From: an uncultured Clostridia bacterium
Lineage (GTDB): Bacteria; Bacillota; Clostridia; Lachnospirales; Lachnospiraceae
Length of the DNA stretch: 64,000 bases
Reading direction: 5' to 3'
Assembly (NCBI GenBank): GCA_946626755.1
Contig: CAMOUW010000001.1
Span: 1 to 64,000 of the forward strand
Part shown: positions 7,383 to 17,428 of the stretch, one piece after another
How positions within the stretch are numbered: position 1 is the first letter of the stretch
Layout: each line of letters begins with the position of its first letter
The notes under the pieces: model-generated
What the model was told of the DNA's origin: nothing
Database searches by the model: none
What the model saw: the letters and a program-made list of their open reading frames with translations, nothing else
Program-made: the position numbers and the translations under genes

Positions 7383-8849
7383 ATGAACATTACGCCGTCA
7401 CCTGAAAAGATTAAAGAATATTCATCCGGGGGAAAATACAATATTTTTCCGGTAAGCTGCGAAATACTTTCGGATTTTATAACACCTATAGAGGCATTGC
7501 GTGTACTGAAAAACATTTCAGAACATGTATATTTATTGGAATCTGCAAAATCCGACGACAGATGGGGACGATATACATTTTTGGGATATAACCCCAAAAC
7601 CTGCATCAGCGCTGAATCCGGAATTCTTTACACAGATAATGACACTTCGGAAACAACGGATCCGGCAAAGTACATCAGAGAGATGCTGGGAGGTTACAAA
7701 AGTCCGCGTATAGAGACATTACCACCCTTCACGGGAGGACTGGTGGGATATTTTTCTTACGAATACCTGAGTTATAGTGAGCCTCAACTAAAAACAAATA
7801 TAAAAGACCTGGACAATTTTAAGGATCTGGATCTGATGCTTTTTGATAAGGTCATAGCATTTGATCATGTAAGACAGAAACTGGTAATAATCGTAAATAT
7901 TTCTTTAACTGATATAGAAGAAGAATACCGAAATGCATCAGAGGAAATTCTTGGGATAATAAAACTTCTGAAAAACGGTAAGAAAAAAGCTGAAGAGCCC
8001 GGAAGACTTACGGGAGAAATAAAACCGCTTTTTGAAAGGAAAGAATTCTATGAAATGGTAGAAAAGGCCAAAAGGCATATATACGAGGGAGATATCTTCC
8101 AGGTGGTACTTTCCAACAGATTATCCGCTCCCTTTGAGGGGAGTCTGCTGGATACATACCGTGTACTGAGAACCATTAATCCTTCACCATATATGTTTTA
8201 TTTTTCCGGTACTGATGTGGAGGTGTGCGGAGCTTCTCCGGAAACTCTTGTAAAGCTGGAAAATGGAGTGCTGCATACATTTCCTCTTGCAGGGACGAGA
8301 CCTCGGGGCAAAGATAAAGCCGATGATATTCGTCTGGAAAAAGAATTGCTGTCTGACGAAAAAGAACTGGCAGAGCATAATATGCTGGTGGATCTGGGAC
8401 GTAACGATCTGGGAAGAGTCAGCAAATTCGGTACGGTAGAGGTGGAAAAATTGCGTGATGTAGTGCGTTTTTCCCACGTAATGCACATCGGATCTACAGT
8501 AAGAGGAGAAATAAGACAAGAAAAAGATGCCTTGGATGCGATCGAGGCAGTACTTCCTGCAGGGACACTTTCCGGAGCACCAAAGCTTAAAGCCTGTCAG
8601 ATCATAGGAGAACTGGAACAGGGGAAAAGGGGGATATACGGCGGTGCAATAGGATACATTGATTTTACGGGCAATATGGACACGTGTATAGCGATACGAA
8701 TGGTATACAAAAAGAATGGTAAAGTATTTGTAAGGAGCGGTGCGGGGATCGTGGCAGATTCAGATCCGCTAAAAGAGTATGACGAGTGTATGAATAAAGC
8801 AAAAGCATCTCTTTATGCACTGGAAAAAAGAGAGGAGGTGATGGCATGA
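7383..8849 (+). CDS. trpE: Anthranilate synthase component I
   Basis: TrpE (488 residues) makes anthranilate from chorismate using ammonia from TrpG. The C-terminal chorismate-binding domain is clear: GDIFQVVLSNR, SPYMFYF, GASPETLVK, the AGTRPRG loop, LVDLGRNDLGRV and the LPAGTLSGAPK stretch. The N-terminal half has the regulatory domain with an LLESA motif, which in known enzymes takes part in tryptophan feedback binding. ATG 7383 follows AAAGGAGG closely. First gene of the T-box-controlled operon; its stop overlaps the trpG start (ATGA). Confidence 0.97.
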   Translation: MNITPSPEKIKEYSSGGKYNIFPVSCEILSDFITPIEALRVLKNISEHVYLLESAKSDDRWGRYTFLGYNPKTCISAESGILYTDNDTSETTDPAKYIREMLGGYKSPRIETLPPFTGGLVGYFSYEYLSYSEPQLKTNIKDLDNFKDLDLMLFDKVIAFDHVRQKLVIIVNISLTDIEEEYRNASEEILGIIKLLKNGKKKAEEPGRLTGEIKPLFERKEFYEMVEKAKRHIYEGDIFQVVLSNRLSAPFEGSLLDTYRVLRTINPSPYMFYFSGTDVEVCGASPETLVKLENGVLHTFPLAGTRPRGKDKADDIRLEKELLSDEKELAEHNMLVDLGRNDLGRVSKFGTVEVEKLRDVVRFSHVMHIGSTVRGEIRQEKDALDAIEAVLPAGTLSGAPKLKACQIIGELEQGKRGIYGGAIGYIDFTGNMDTCIAIRMVYKKNGKVFVRSGAGIVADSDPLKEYDECMNKAKASLYALEKREEVMA

Positions 8850-9412
8850 TACTGTTAATAGACAACTACGACAGTTTTTCTTTCAATCTGTATCAGTATA
8901 TAGGTGAAATAAACCCCGATATAAAAGTGATCAGGAATGATGAAATGACGCCTGAAGAAATATTAAAAATGTCCCCGGATCATATAGTAATATCACCCGG
9001 CCCGGGACGTCCGGAGGGTGCTGGATGCATTACAGATTTGATAAAAAAGGCCGGTAAAGAGGTTCCCATACTTGGAGTGTGTCTTGGTCATCAGGCTATA
9101 TGCGAGGCTTATGGCGCTGAGATAGTGTATGCCAAAAAACTTATGCACGGAAAGCAGTCAGAAATTTATATAGACCAAAACAGTCTGTTATTTAAAGGGC
9201 TTTCAGAAAAAATTAAGGTGGCCAGGTATCATTCACTGGTTGCAAAAAAAGAAACAATTCCCGAAGTGCTTAAGGTTGTAGGGGAAGACGATGATGGTGA
9301 GATAATGGCGGTTATGCATAAGTCATATCCTGTATATGGAGTACAGTTTCATCCGGAATCGATCATGACTCCTGATGGGAAAAAAATACTTGATAATTTT
9401 TTTAAAGAATGA
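8846..9412 (+). CDS. trpG: Anthranilate synthase component II (glutamine amidotransferase)
   Basis: A 188-residue class I glutamine amidotransferase. It shows the N-terminal DNYDSFSFNLYQY motif, the nucleophile Cys79 in GVCLGHQ, and the His-Glu pair in VQFHPES. It supplies ammonia to TrpE and may also serve PabB. The start overlaps the trpE stop by four bases, which suggests translational coupling and equal amounts of the two subunits. It is not fused to trpD as in enterobacteria. Confidence 0.97.
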   Translation: MILLIDNYDSFSFNLYQYIGEINPDIKVIRNDEMTPEEILKMSPDHIVISPGPGRPEGAGCITDLIKKAGKEVPILGVCLGHQAICEAYGAEIVYAKKLMHGKQSEIYIDQNSLLFKGLSEKIKVARYHSLVAKKETIPEVLKVVGEDDDGEIMAVMHKSYPVYGVQFHPESIMTPDGKKILDNFFKE

Positions 9413-9430
9413 CAAGGAGCTGGTGATACT

Positions 9431-10465
9431 ATGATAAAAGAGGCGATAATAAAGATAGTCAGTAAAGAAGATCTGACTTATGATGAAGCATATACGGTTA
9501 TGAAGGAGATAATGTCAGGTAATACAACAGCTACTCAAAATGCAGCTTTTCTGGCGGCTCTTTCAGCTAAAAGTGCAAGAGTTGAGACTATAGATGAGAT
9601 TGCGGGATGTGCCGCGGCAATGAGAGAAAAAGCAAAGCCTGTGGATACGGGGATGGATGTCATGGATATAGTCGGAACAGGAGGAGATTATGCAGGAAGT
9701 TTCAATATTTCCACAACTGCTGCTATTATTGCCGCTTCCGGAGGTGTTAAGATCGCAAAACACGGAAATCGTGCATCTTCTTCAAAAAGCGGAACAGCAG
9801 ATTGCCTGGAAGCATTGGGGGTAAATATAGACCAGAGTCCCGAGATGTGTATAAAGCTTCTCAAAGAAGTGGGAATGTGCTTCTTTTTTGCTCCCAGATA
9901 CCATTCATCCATAAAAACGGTAGGAGAAATACGAAAAGAGCTGGGAGTACGTACTGTATTTAATGTATTGGGGCCTCTGACGAATCCCGCCAGACCATCC
10001 ATGCAGCTTCTCGGGGTATATGATGAGTGTCTTGTGGAGCCTATAGCCCAGGTTCTTTCTGAACTGGGGGTGAAACGGGGTATGGTAGTATATGGAACAG
10101 ATAAAATGGATGAAATATCACTGTCATCAGAAACGGTTATTTGTGAACTAAAGGACGGGTGGTACAGAACATATAAAATAAAGCCTGAAGATTTTGGATT
10201 TAAACGTTGTTCAAAGGACAATCTTAAAGGAGGTACTCCCGAAGAAAACGCAGATATCACTCTTAGTATATTAAACGGAGATAAGTGGTATAAAAGAAAT
10301 GTTGTGCTGTTAAATGCCGGTGCCACACTATATATAGGCGGAAAGACAGAGTCTATGAAAGAGGGAGTAAAAATGGCGGCGGAACTGATTGATTCAGGGA
10401 AGGCAATGGAGACACTTAATAAACTAAAAAGCTTAAGCAATGAAAAGGAGACCGGAAATGAGTAA
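9431..10465 (+). CDS. trpD: Anthranilate phosphoribosyltransferase
   Basis: TrpD (344 residues) transfers phosphoribose from PRPP to anthranilate. Visible motifs are the PRPP-binding [14 protein letters not shown] (about residues 77-90), [15 protein letters not shown] and the conserved [12 protein letters not shown]. The length is normal and no IGP synthase or PRA isomerase domain is fused to it. The stop codon overlaps the start of trpB by eight bases, so there is no room for trpC or trpF, which normally come next. Confidence 0.97.
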   Translation: MIKEAIIKIVSKEDLTYDEAYTVMKEIMSGNTTATQNAAFLAALSAKSARVETIDEIAGCAAAMREKAKPVDTGMDVMDIVGTGGDYAGSFNISTTAAIIAASGGVKIAKHGNRASSSKSGTADCLEALGVNIDQSPEMCIKLLKEVGMCFFFAPRYHSSIKTVGEIRKELGVRTVFNVLGPLTNPARPSMQLLGVYDECLVEPIAQVLSELGVKRGMVVYGTDKMDEISLSSETVICELKDGWYRTYKIKPEDFGFKRCSKDNLKGGTPEENADITLSILNGDKWYKRNVVLLNAGATLYIGGKTESMKEGVKMAAELIDSGKAMETLNKLKSLSNEKETGNE

Positions 10466-11642
10466 CAAAAAGGGGAGATTCGGGATACATGGCGGACAGT
10501 ACATCCCGGAAACGCTTATGAATGCTGTAAATGAGCTGGAAGAAGCTTATGAACATTATAAAAACAATAATAAATTTTCTGAGGAATTATCAAGCTTGTT
10601 TAATGAATATGCAGGAAGGCCGTCGCTTTTATATTTTGCAGAAAAGATGACGGATGATCTGGGCGGTGCAAAAATATATTTAAAAAGAGAAGATCTTAAT
10701 CATACGGGATCTCATAAAATAAACAATGTCCTTGGTCAGGCTCTGTTAGCAAAAAAAATGGGAAAGACAAGGCTTATAGCAGAGACAGGTGCCGGACAGC
10801 ATGGTGTGGCTACAGCTACGGCACCAGCACTTATGGGGATGGAATGCGTCATTTTTATGGGAGAGGAAGATACAAAGAGACAGGCGCTAAACGTATATCG
10901 CATGAAGCTTTTGGGAGCAGAGGTTGTTCCTGTAAGGACAGGAACAGCTACCCTTAAAGACGCTGTTTCCGAGGCTATGAGAGAGTGGACCAAAAGAATA
11001 GATGATACTCATTATTGCCTGGGGTCAGTTATGGGACCGCATCCTTTTCCTACCATGGTAAGGGATTTCCAGTCTGTTATTTCAAGAGAGATTAAATTAC
11101 AGATTTTAGAGAAAGAAGGAAGATTGCCGGATGTGGTTATGGCCTGTGTGGGAGGAGGTTCCAATGCAATAGGAAGCTTCTATCATTTTATAGATGATGA
11201 AAGTGTTAGTCTTATAGGATGTGAAGCTGCAGGGAGAGGTATAAATACCTTTGAGACAGCTGCTACGATTTCCACAGGTAAACCCGGGATTTTTCATGGT
11301 ATGAAATCTTATTTTTGTCAGGACGGATTCGGGCAAATAGCACCGGTGTACTCCATATCTGCAGGTCTGGATTATCCCGGAGTGGGGCCTGAACATGCGG
11401 ATCTTTATGATAAAGGCAGGGCAGAATATGTGGCTGTAACCGATGAAGAGGCTGTAGAAGCATTTGAATACTTATCGGGAACGGAGGGTATCATACCGGC
11501 TATTGAATCTGCCCATGCCATAGCATACGCTGTTAAGCTGGCACCTAAAATGGCTAAAGATAAGTTAATTGTTGTGACTCTTTCGGGTCGTGGTGATAAG
11601 GACTGTGCATCTGTGGCTAAATACAGGGGAGAATTGATATGA
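10458..11642 (+). CDS. trpB: Tryptophan synthase beta chain
   Basis: TrpB (394 residues) condenses indole and serine with PLP. The PLP lysine is Lys87 in HTGSHKIN; the GGGSNAIG phosphate loop and the C-terminal SGRGDKD segment are present. It is the canonical TrpB1 form, fitting the adjacent trpA. ATG 10458 is preferred over 10440 because AAGGAG sits between them. It overlaps trpD by eight bases and trpA by four. Confidence 0.97.
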   Translation: MSNKKGRFGIHGGQYIPETLMNAVNELEEAYEHYKNNNKFSEELSSLFNEYAGRPSLLYFAEKMTDDLGGAKIYLKREDLNHTGSHKINNVLGQALLAKKMGKTRLIAETGAGQHGVATATAPALMGMECVIFMGEEDTKRQALNVYRMKLLGAEVVPVRTGTATLKDAVSEAMREWTKRIDDTHYCLGSVMGPHPFPTMVRDFQSVISREIKLQILEKEGRLPDVVMACVGGGSNAIGSFYHFIDDESVSLIGCEAAGRGINTFETAATISTGKPGIFHGMKSYFCQDGFGQIAPVYSISAGLDYPGVGPEHADLYDKGRAEYVAVTDEEAVEAFEYLSGTEGIIPAIESAHAIAYAVKLAPKMAKDKLIVVTLSGRGDKDCASVAKYRGELI

Positions 11643-12427
11643 GCAGAATAAAAAGAGCATTTGAGAACGGGAAGGCATTTGTTGCATTTATTACGTGCGG
11701 ATTTCCGGATATTGAAACCACAAAAGAATGTGTCAGGGCGGCAGTGAAGAACGGGGCGGATTTAATCGAATTCGGAATACCTTTTTCGGATCCTGTGGCA
11801 GAAGGCCCGGTGATACAAAAGGCAAATGCTGTTGCACTTGAAGGAGGGATAACAACAGATATTTGTTTTGAAACAGTAAATGAGCTCAGAAAAGAGATAA
11901 ATGTCCCTTTTGTATTTATGACATATTCCAATATTGTTTTTTCTTACGGAGCGGAAAGATTTATTGCAAAATGTAAAGAAGAGGGCATAGATGGGTTGAT
12001 CTTACCTGATCTGCCTTTTGAAGAAAAAGAAGAGTTTCATCCGGTATGCAAGAAATACGGGATAGATTTGATTTCGCTTGTAGCGCCTACTTCTGACAAA
12101 AGGATTGCCATGATAGCAAAAGAAGCTGAAGGTTTTTTATATATTGTGTCAAGCCTGGGAGTTACCGGTACAAGAAGTGAAATAACAACAGACATAAAAT
12201 CTATTGTTAAAATTGTACGTGAAAATACGGATATACCTTGTGCGGTGGGGTTTGGAATAAAAACTCCCCGGCAGGCAGGGGAAATGTCCGGGGCGTCAGA
12301 TGGTGCCATAGTCGGATCGGCTATAATAAAAATAATTGAAGAAAACGGGATAAATGCACCTGAAAAAGTGGGTGAGTATGTAAAAGAAATGAAAACCGCC
12401 ATGAGTAACAGTAGCATAGGAAAATGA
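11639..12427 (+). CDS. trpA: Tryptophan synthase alpha chain
   Basis: TrpA (262 residues) is a TIM barrel that cleaves indole-3-glycerol phosphate to indole and GAP and channels indole to TrpB. The catalytic Glu lies in [12 protein letters not shown] and the catalytic Asp in GLILPDLP; the phosphate-binding SLGVTGTR and GFGIK loops are present. It ends the operon. About 150 bases with no clear terminator separate it from a LysR gene. Its substrate must come from TrpC and TrpF, which are not encoded in this window. Confidence 0.97.
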   Translation: MSRIKRAFENGKAFVAFITCGFPDIETTKECVRAAVKNGADLIEFGIPFSDPVAEGPVIQKANAVALEGGITTDICFETVNELRKEINVPFVFMTYSNIVFSYGAERFIAKCKEEGIDGLILPDLPFEEKEEFHPVCKKYGIDLISLVAPTSDKRIAMIAKEAEGFLYIVSSLGVTGTRSEITTDIKSIVKIVRENTDIPCAVGFGIKTPRQAGEMSGASDGAIVGSAIIKIIEENGINAPEKVGEYVKEMKTAMSNSSIGK

Positions 12428-12579
12428 AATGTTTAACCCGGACGACTATCAAATATATAAAATATGACGGAGTAATTTGTATACAAAAAAAATCAGAAAT
12501 GTTAATATAAAAATCATGTAAATAATAAATATTATCTTAATGAACTGGTCAGATAGACTTTTAAATCAGAGGATATATA

Positions 12580-13494
12580 ATGAATATCACTAAACTGAAA
12601 TACATACTTGAGCTTGCATCATCAAAATCCATGCGTGAAGCGGCGGCAAGACTGTTTGTATCACAGCCTGCCTTATCAGCCGGTATAAAGGAGATTGAAG
12701 AGGAGACAGGCATTATACTTTTTGAGAGGAACAATAAGGGTATATCCCTTACGGATGCCGGAAGGGAATTTATCACCTATGCAAAAAAGGCTGTAGCACA
12801 GTATGAGATACTGGAGGACAGATATCTTTCCCGGGATAGTGACAAGGAGCGGTTTTCTGTTTCTACACAGCATTACAATTTTGCCATCAAGGCATTTACA
12901 GAGGTCATAAAAAATACTGATCCGGATAAGTTTATATTCAACATCCACGAGACGAAGACCGCTGAGGTTCTTTCGGACGTAAGGGATCTTAAAAGCGAGG
13001 TGGGGGTAATATCATTTTCAGGGGCTAACGAATCGTTGTATAAAAAGCTTTTTAAGGATTACCGGCTTGTTTTTACTCCTCTCATGGTTTGCGAGACTTA
13101 TATATATGTTTGGAAAGATCATGAACTGGCAGGAAGGAAGGAGATTTCCATAGAAGAGCTAAAGGGCTATACCTGTGTTTCATTTGACCAGAGTGATGAA
13201 AGCAATCTTTACCTGACGGAAGAAGCCATGGCGGATTATGATTTTGACAAAATGGTGCGTTCTGATGACAGGGCTACGTCCATGGAGATCATAGCCGAGC
13301 TTGGGGGGTATTCCATTGGCTCGGGAATGCTTTCCGGTGAAAATGTTATATTAAAAGGGCTGGTAGCTATAAAATTAAAAGAACAGGATCCTCTTTTGAT
13401 AGGGTATATAACAAGAAAGGGCAGCGTAATGTCTGAATACGGAAAGGCTTATGTTGATGAACTGTTGAAATACAAGAGTAAAGAGTGTGATTAG
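12580..13494 (+). CDS. LysR-family transcriptional regulator
   Basis: A 304-residue protein with an N-terminal winged helix-turn-helix (residues 1-60; KSMREAAARLFVSQPALSAGIKE is the typical LysR recognition region) and a C-terminal periplasmic-binding-like effector domain. GAGG lies 9 bases before ATG 12580. It sits between the trp operon and an ECF S component/metY/cysK block. Control of sulfur amino acid genes, as for CysB- or CmbR-type members, is a reasonable guess from position only; the effector is unknown. A terminator follows directly. Confidence 0.85.
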   Translation: MNITKLKYILELASSKSMREAAARLFVSQPALSAGIKEIEEETGIILFERNNKGISLTDAGREFITYAKKAVAQYEILEDRYLSRDSDKERFSVSTQHYNFAIKAFTEVIKNTDPDKFIFNIHETKTAEVLSDVRDLKSEVGVISFSGANESLYKKLFKDYRLVFTPLMVCETYIYVWKDHELAGRKEISIEELKGYTCVSFDQSDESNLYLTEEAMADYDFDKMVRSDDRATSMEIIAELGGYSIGSGMLSGENVILKGLVAIKLKEQDPLLIGYITRKGSVMSEYGKAYVDELLKYKSKECD

Positions 13495-13506
13495 GTTTTG
13501 ATCATG

Positions 13507-13536
13507 GGATCTCTCCTTTCGGGGAGGTCCTTTTTT
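13507..13536 (+). terminator. Terminator after the LysR gene
   Basis: Stem of ten pairs including wobbles (13507-13516 with 13521-13530, loop TTTC) followed by six T. Confidence 0.85.
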
Positions 13537-13678
13537 GTTTCCTTACAGGAGATTAACTGTTTTTTGTTATAAGTACAGGTTATCACAGATAATAATATTT
13601 ATATATTTTACAAAATAAAAACATTCCGTCACAATAAGATTCATAAATATTATTAATCGTGAAGGGAGGTGAGGATAA

Positions 13679-14194
13679 TTGACCAAAGCTTCTAAGCTTA
13701 CCATGTCCGCTGTGTTTGCTGCACTTACATGTACGGCTACAATGCTGATAAAAATACCGGTTCCTGCTACGCAGGGGTATATACATTTCGGTGATGCATT
13801 TGTTTTTCTTGCAGGGATATTTCCCGGCGGATTTTACGGCGTAATTGCTGCCGGAGCGGGATCTGCACTTGCAGATGTTTTTTCCGGATACGTTGTATAT
13901 GCACCGGTTACATTTGCCGTTAAGGCATCCTGTGCAATAGTGATAACTATTGTATTTAAAAAACTCAGCTCCCGGGGCAAAAAGTTCATACCATGCTTGA
14001 TCGTGGCTGGTTTTGTCGCCACCCTGGTTCTTACGATCGGATATTTTGTATTTGAATCGGTATTGTATGGCGATGGCGCCGTTGCAGAGATTCCCATGAA
14101 TATTATACAGGGCGGTTCCGGTATTGTAATATCCTGCTGTCTGATGCCGGTTTTGTTGAAACTGCCGGATATTAAGAAAAATATATTAAGATAA
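13679..14194 (+). CDS. ECF transporter S component (substrate-binding membrane subunit)
   Basis: A 171-residue protein with about five to six membrane segments and the S-component pattern: an early AALTCTATMLIKIP segment, then GYIHFGDAFVFLAGIFPGG and a helix rich in small residues (AAGAGSALADVFSGY). It resembles the PF07155/ECF-type riboflavin-transporter-like group, whose members bind diverse vitamins or pathway intermediates; the ligand here is unknown. The shared ECF module (EcfA, EcfA', EcfT) is not in the window. The start is TTG 13679, supported by GGGAGGTG seven bases upstream; no ATG fits. I saw no recognised riboswitch in 13537-13670. Confidence 0.8.
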   Translation: MTKASKLTMSAVFAALTCTATMLIKIPVPATQGYIHFGDAFVFLAGIFPGGFYGVIAAGAGSALADVFSGYVVYAPVTFAVKASCAIVITIVFKKLSSRGKKFIPCLIVAGFVATLVLTIGYFVFESVLYGDGAVAEIPMNIIQGGSGIVISCCLMPVLLKLPDIKKNILR

Positions 14195-14233
14195 CTATAA
14201 ATTTTAAAAATTCATATCAAAAGGAGACCGATT

Positions 14234-15514
14234 ATGAGCGATTACAGATTTGAGACATTACAGTTACATGTGGGTCAGGAAGAGGCTGACCCGGCAACAG
14301 ACGCAAGAGCAGTACCTATTTATCAGACGGCATCTTATGTTTTTCATGACAGTAAGCACGCAGCCGACAGGTTCGGACTGGCAGATGCGGGAAATATCTA
14401 CGGACGACTGACAAATTCCACACAGGATGTGCTGGAAAAAAGGATAGCCGCCCTTGAGGGGGGAAGTGCGGCACTTGCTCTTGCTTCAGGGGCAGCTGCC
14501 ATTACCTACACTATACAGGCGCTGGCAGCAAACGGCGGTCATATAGTGGCGCAGAAGACAATTTACGGCGGAACTTACAATCTTCTTGCCCATACTCTGC
14601 CTTTGTACGGTATAAAGACCACCTTTGTGGATATTCATAACCTTAAGGAAGTTGAAGCTGCCATCACGGAGAATACAAAAGCGGTATTTCTTGAGACTTT
14701 GGGAAATCCCAACAGTGATATCCCTGATATAGATGCAGTGGCAGGTCTTGCTCACAGGCATGGCATTCCGGTGGTTATAGACAACACATTTGGAACCCCT
14801 TATCTTATAAAGCCCTTTGAGCACGGAGCAGATATAGTGGTTCATTCCGCTACAAAATTTATCGGTGGACACGGCACCACCCTTGGGGGTATTATAGTTG
14901 AGTCAGGAAAGTTTGACTGGGGCGCAGCCGGCAAGTATCCTGAGATCTCCGAGCCCAATCCCAGCTATCACGGCGTTTCATTTACAGAGGCAGCCGGACC
15001 GGCGGCGTTTGTCACATATATCCGCGCCATTCTTCTTAGGGATACCGGGGCCAGCATTTCTCCCTTCAATGCATTTTTGCTTTTGCAGGGAGTGGAAACC
15101 CTTTCCCTGCGTCTTGAGAGGCACGCCCAAAACACAAAGAAGGTGGTGGAGTTTTTAAAGGATCATCCCAAAGTGGTTCATGTAAATCATCCGTCTCTTC
15201 CGGATCATCCCGATCACGACTTGTATGAGAAGTACTTTACAAAGGGCGGCGGTTCCATATTTACATTTGAGATAAAGGGGGGAAGAGAAGAAGCCTGGAA
15301 GTTTATCGATAACCTGAAGATCGTTTCCCTGCTTGCAAATGTGGCGGACGTGAAGAGTCTTGTGATACATCCCGCATCCACCACCCACTCGCAACTGAAT
15401 GCGGAGGAACTGGCAGACCAGGGTATCAGGGAGAATACCATACGCCTTTCCATAGGCACGGAACACATAGATGATATAATAGCGGATCTTGAAAGCGGAT
15501 TTGCGGCGGTGTGA
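14234..15514 (+). CDS. metY: O-acetylhomoserine sulfhydrylase (aminocarboxypropyltransferase)
   Basis: A 426-residue PLP enzyme of the Cys/Met metabolism family. It carries the N-terminal PIYQTASY and YGRLTNST motifs, the PLP-binding lysine in HSATKFIGGHG (about residue 210), and the roughly 40-residue-longer layout typical of MetY rather than MetB or MetC. It makes homocysteine from O-acetylhomoserine and sulfide. ATG 14234 follows AAAGGAGA. It lies 150 bp before cysK, giving a sulfide-assimilation pair. No SAM riboswitch is visible in the 39 bases before it. Confidence 0.93.
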   Translation: MSDYRFETLQLHVGQEEADPATDARAVPIYQTASYVFHDSKHAADRFGLADAGNIYGRLTNSTQDVLEKRIAALEGGSAALALASGAAAITYTIQALAANGGHIVAQKTIYGGTYNLLAHTLPLYGIKTTFVDIHNLKEVEAAITENTKAVFLETLGNPNSDIPDIDAVAGLAHRHGIPVVIDNTFGTPYLIKPFEHGADIVVHSATKFIGGHGTTLGGIIVESGKFDWGAAGKYPEISEPNPSYHGVSFTEAAGPAAFVTYIRAILLRDTGASISPFNAFLLLQGVETLSLRLERHAQNTKKVVEFLKDHPKVVHVNHPSLPDHPDHDLYEKYFTKGGGSIFTFEIKGGREEAWKFIDNLKIVSLLANVADVKSLVIHPASTTHSQLNAEELADQGIRENTIRLSIGTEHIDDIIADLESGFAAV

Positions 15515-15664
15515 TATAAGTTGATGACTTTACCCTGGGTCTGACGAAGGGTACGAAGATATTTTTTTTACTACTGATCTTGTGACTTATGAAGTGTTTT
15601 TGGGGAGATTTGAGTAATATCTTCCGTAAACGTTAATTGAAAAATTACATAGAAAGGAGTTGTT

Positions 15665-16597
15665 ATGTCAGGTATTTACAAAGGAACATTAGGATTGATA
15701 GGAAACACCCCCCTTGTGGAGGTTGCAAATATAGAAAACGATCTGGGACTTGAGGCGAAGGTCCTTGTGAAGCTTGAATATCTCAACCCTGCAGGAAGCG
15801 TAAAGGACAGGGTTGCCAAAGCCATGATAGATGATGCGGAAAGCAAAGGACTTCTTAAAGAAGGCTCCGTGATCATAGAGCCAACCAGCGGAAATACGGG
15901 CATAGGTCTTGCAGCAATAGCTGCGGCAAAAGGATACCGCGCCATATTTACCATGCCGGAGACCATGAGTGTAGAAAGACGTAATATCTTAAAGTCTTAC
16001 GGCGCAGAGATAGTGCTTACGGAAGGCGCAAAGGGTATGAAGGGAGCTATAGAAAAGGCAGATGAGCTTGCAAAGGAGATTCCCGGAGGATTTATTCCCG
16101 GGCAGTTTGACAATCCTGCAAACCCTGCTTATCACAAAGCTACTACAGGACCTGAGATCTGGAGGGATACCGACGGTAAGGTGGATATATTTATAGCAGG
16201 AGTAGGAACGGGCGGGACCGTTACGGGAACCGGCGAGTATTTGAAGGAACAAAATCCCGATATAAAGGTGGTGGCTCTTGAGCCTGCCGAATCTCCCGTG
16301 CTTTCAGGAGGAACACCGGGACCACACAAGATACAGGGAATAGGCGCCGGATTCGTGCCGAAGGTGCTCAATACTGATATTTACGACGAGGTGTTTAAGT
16401 GCCCCGGTGAAAATGCATTCGAGACAGCAAAGCTTCTGGCAAAGAAAGAGGGCATTTCGGTAGGTATATCCTCCGGAGCCGCATTGTTTGGTGCCATAGA
16501 GCTGGCAAAAAGACCTGAAAACAAGGATAAGACCATAGTGGCTATTCTTCCCGACAGCGGTGACAGGTATTATTCTACGGCTTTGTTTACCGAATAA
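15665..16597 (+). CDS. cysK: Cysteine synthase A (O-acetylserine sulfhydrylase)
   Basis: A 310-residue fold-type II PLP enzyme. The PLP lysine is in PAGSVKDR (about residue 45), the phosphate-binding and substrate loops are [10 protein letters not shown] and [10 protein letters not shown], and the C-terminal [11 protein letters not shown] is typical of CysK. It makes cysteine from O-acetylserine and sulfide. GAAAGGAG precedes ATG 15665. Together with metY it lets the cell fix sulfide into both cysteine and homocysteine. A strong terminator follows at 16678-16710. Confidence 0.95.
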   Translation: MSGIYKGTLGLIGNTPLVEVANIENDLGLEAKVLVKLEYLNPAGSVKDRVAKAMIDDAESKGLLKEGSVIIEPTSGNTGIGLAAIAAAKGYRAIFTMPETMSVERRNILKSYGAEIVLTEGAKGMKGAIEKADELAKEIPGGFIPGQFDNPANPAYHKATTGPEIWRDTDGKVDIFIAGVGTGGTVTGTGEYLKEQNPDIKVVALEPAESPVLSGGTPGPHKIQGIGAGFVPKVLNTDIYDEVFKCPGENAFETAKLLAKKEGISVGISSGAALFGAIELAKRPENKDKTIVAILPDSGDRYYSTALFTE

Positions 16598-16677
16598 AAA
16601 AAGACGTTAGTTCAAAATGTATCGGACAATCTGAAAAAAGGAAAAAAATACGGGCAGATTTTTCCATAAAGTTACTG

Positions 16678-16710
16678 AAGCTGTGGTGCGGGATCGCATC
16701 ACAGCTTTTT
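16678..16710 (+). terminator. Terminator after cysK
   Basis: Stem AAGCTGTGGTG / CATCACAGCTT (16678-16688 and 16697-16707, one wobble) with an 8-base loop and a T run. The next promoter overlaps its end. Confidence 0.85.
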
Positions 16711-16736
16711 GAATTAAAACGGATATGGTGTATAAT
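16709..16736 (+). promoter_or_regulatory. Sigma-A promoter for the flavodoxin/PreA-like operon
   Basis: TTGAAT (16709-16714), a 16-base spacer and TATAAT (16731-16736), 53 bases before the first start codon. Confidence 0.6.
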
Positions 16737-16789
16737 CAAAGGCAAAGAAAAAAATAAGAATAAAGAAAAATGCTTTTGGAGGAAAAATC

Positions 16790-17428
16790 ATGAAAACAGT
16801 TATAGTTAATGCAGGTCCCAGAAAGAACTGGAATACGGCAAAGCTTTTGAATGCAGTAAAGGAAGGAAGTGAGTCTGCCGGGATAGAGACAGAATTTGTC
16901 CAGCTATATGATCTGGTTTTTACAGGATGCAGGAGTTGCATGATTTGTAAAAGAAAAGGAATGACCACACCCTGCAAGTGTTACTGGAAGGATATGCTTA
17001 TGCCGGTAATAGAAAGTGTATACGATTCTGAAAGGCTCTTTATAGGAAGTCCTATATATTTCAGTGAACCAACGGGAATGTTTCGAAACTTTCTGGAAAG
17101 AGTCTGTTTCCCGCCTTTGTCTTACAATGACTATTCCAGCAACTATGAGGGGAAGACAAATGTAGGCATCTTCCTGACAATGAACGTAAATGAAGAAATG
17201 TACACAAAAAACTATAAATCCATAATGGATCAGCAGGCGGCTCCATTTAGATTTCTAAAAGGAAAAACGGAAATATTCCCAAGTTACGACACCCTTCAGG
17301 TAAGTGATTACTCCAAATATGAAATGGGGTCATTTAGCGAAGAGCACAAAAGAGAAATGAATGAAACACAGTTTCAAAAAGATCTGGAAAGGGCTTTTAG
17401 GATCGGCAGGGAATGGGAGATTAATTAA
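16790..17428 (+). CDS. Flavodoxin-fold NAD(P)H-dependent oxidoreductase
   Basis: A 212-residue protein of the FMN-reductase/flavodoxin-like group (PF02525/PF03358 type). It starts with a beta strand and an FMN phosphate loop (NAGPRKNWNTAKLL), has a CRSCMICKRKG cysteine pair and the SPIYFSEPTGMFRNFLER segment that packs on FMN in this family. The two or three cysteines resemble iron-sulfur flavoproteins, but a full cluster motif is not evident. Its stop overlaps the next start (TAATG), so it is coupled to the PreA-like gene and is a plausible redox partner for it. Confidence 0.75.
   Translation: MKTVIVNAGPRKNWNTAKLLNAVKEGSESAGIETEFVQLYDLVFTGCRSCMICKRKGMTTPCKCYWKDMLMPVIESVYDSERLFIGSPIYFSEPTGMFRNFLERVCFPPLSYNDYSSNYEGKTNVGIFLTMNVNEEMYTKNYKSIMDQQAAPFRFLKGKTEIFPSYDTLQVSDYSKYEMGSFSEEHKREMNETQFQKDLERAFRIGREWEIN

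Noticed and set aside
9688-10440. 250-codon frame antisense to trpD
   Set aside because: It mirrors the codon pattern of trpD, has no SD or family motif, and trpD is a complete well-conserved gene.
14195-14233. Possible SAM riboswitch ahead of metY
   Set aside because: The gap is only 39 bases and has none of the S-box conserved segments.
15515-15664. Weak TACCCT/AGGGTA hairpin with a nearby T run between metY and cysK
   Set aside because: The stem is short and the T run is separated from it by several bases, so a terminator could not be supported.
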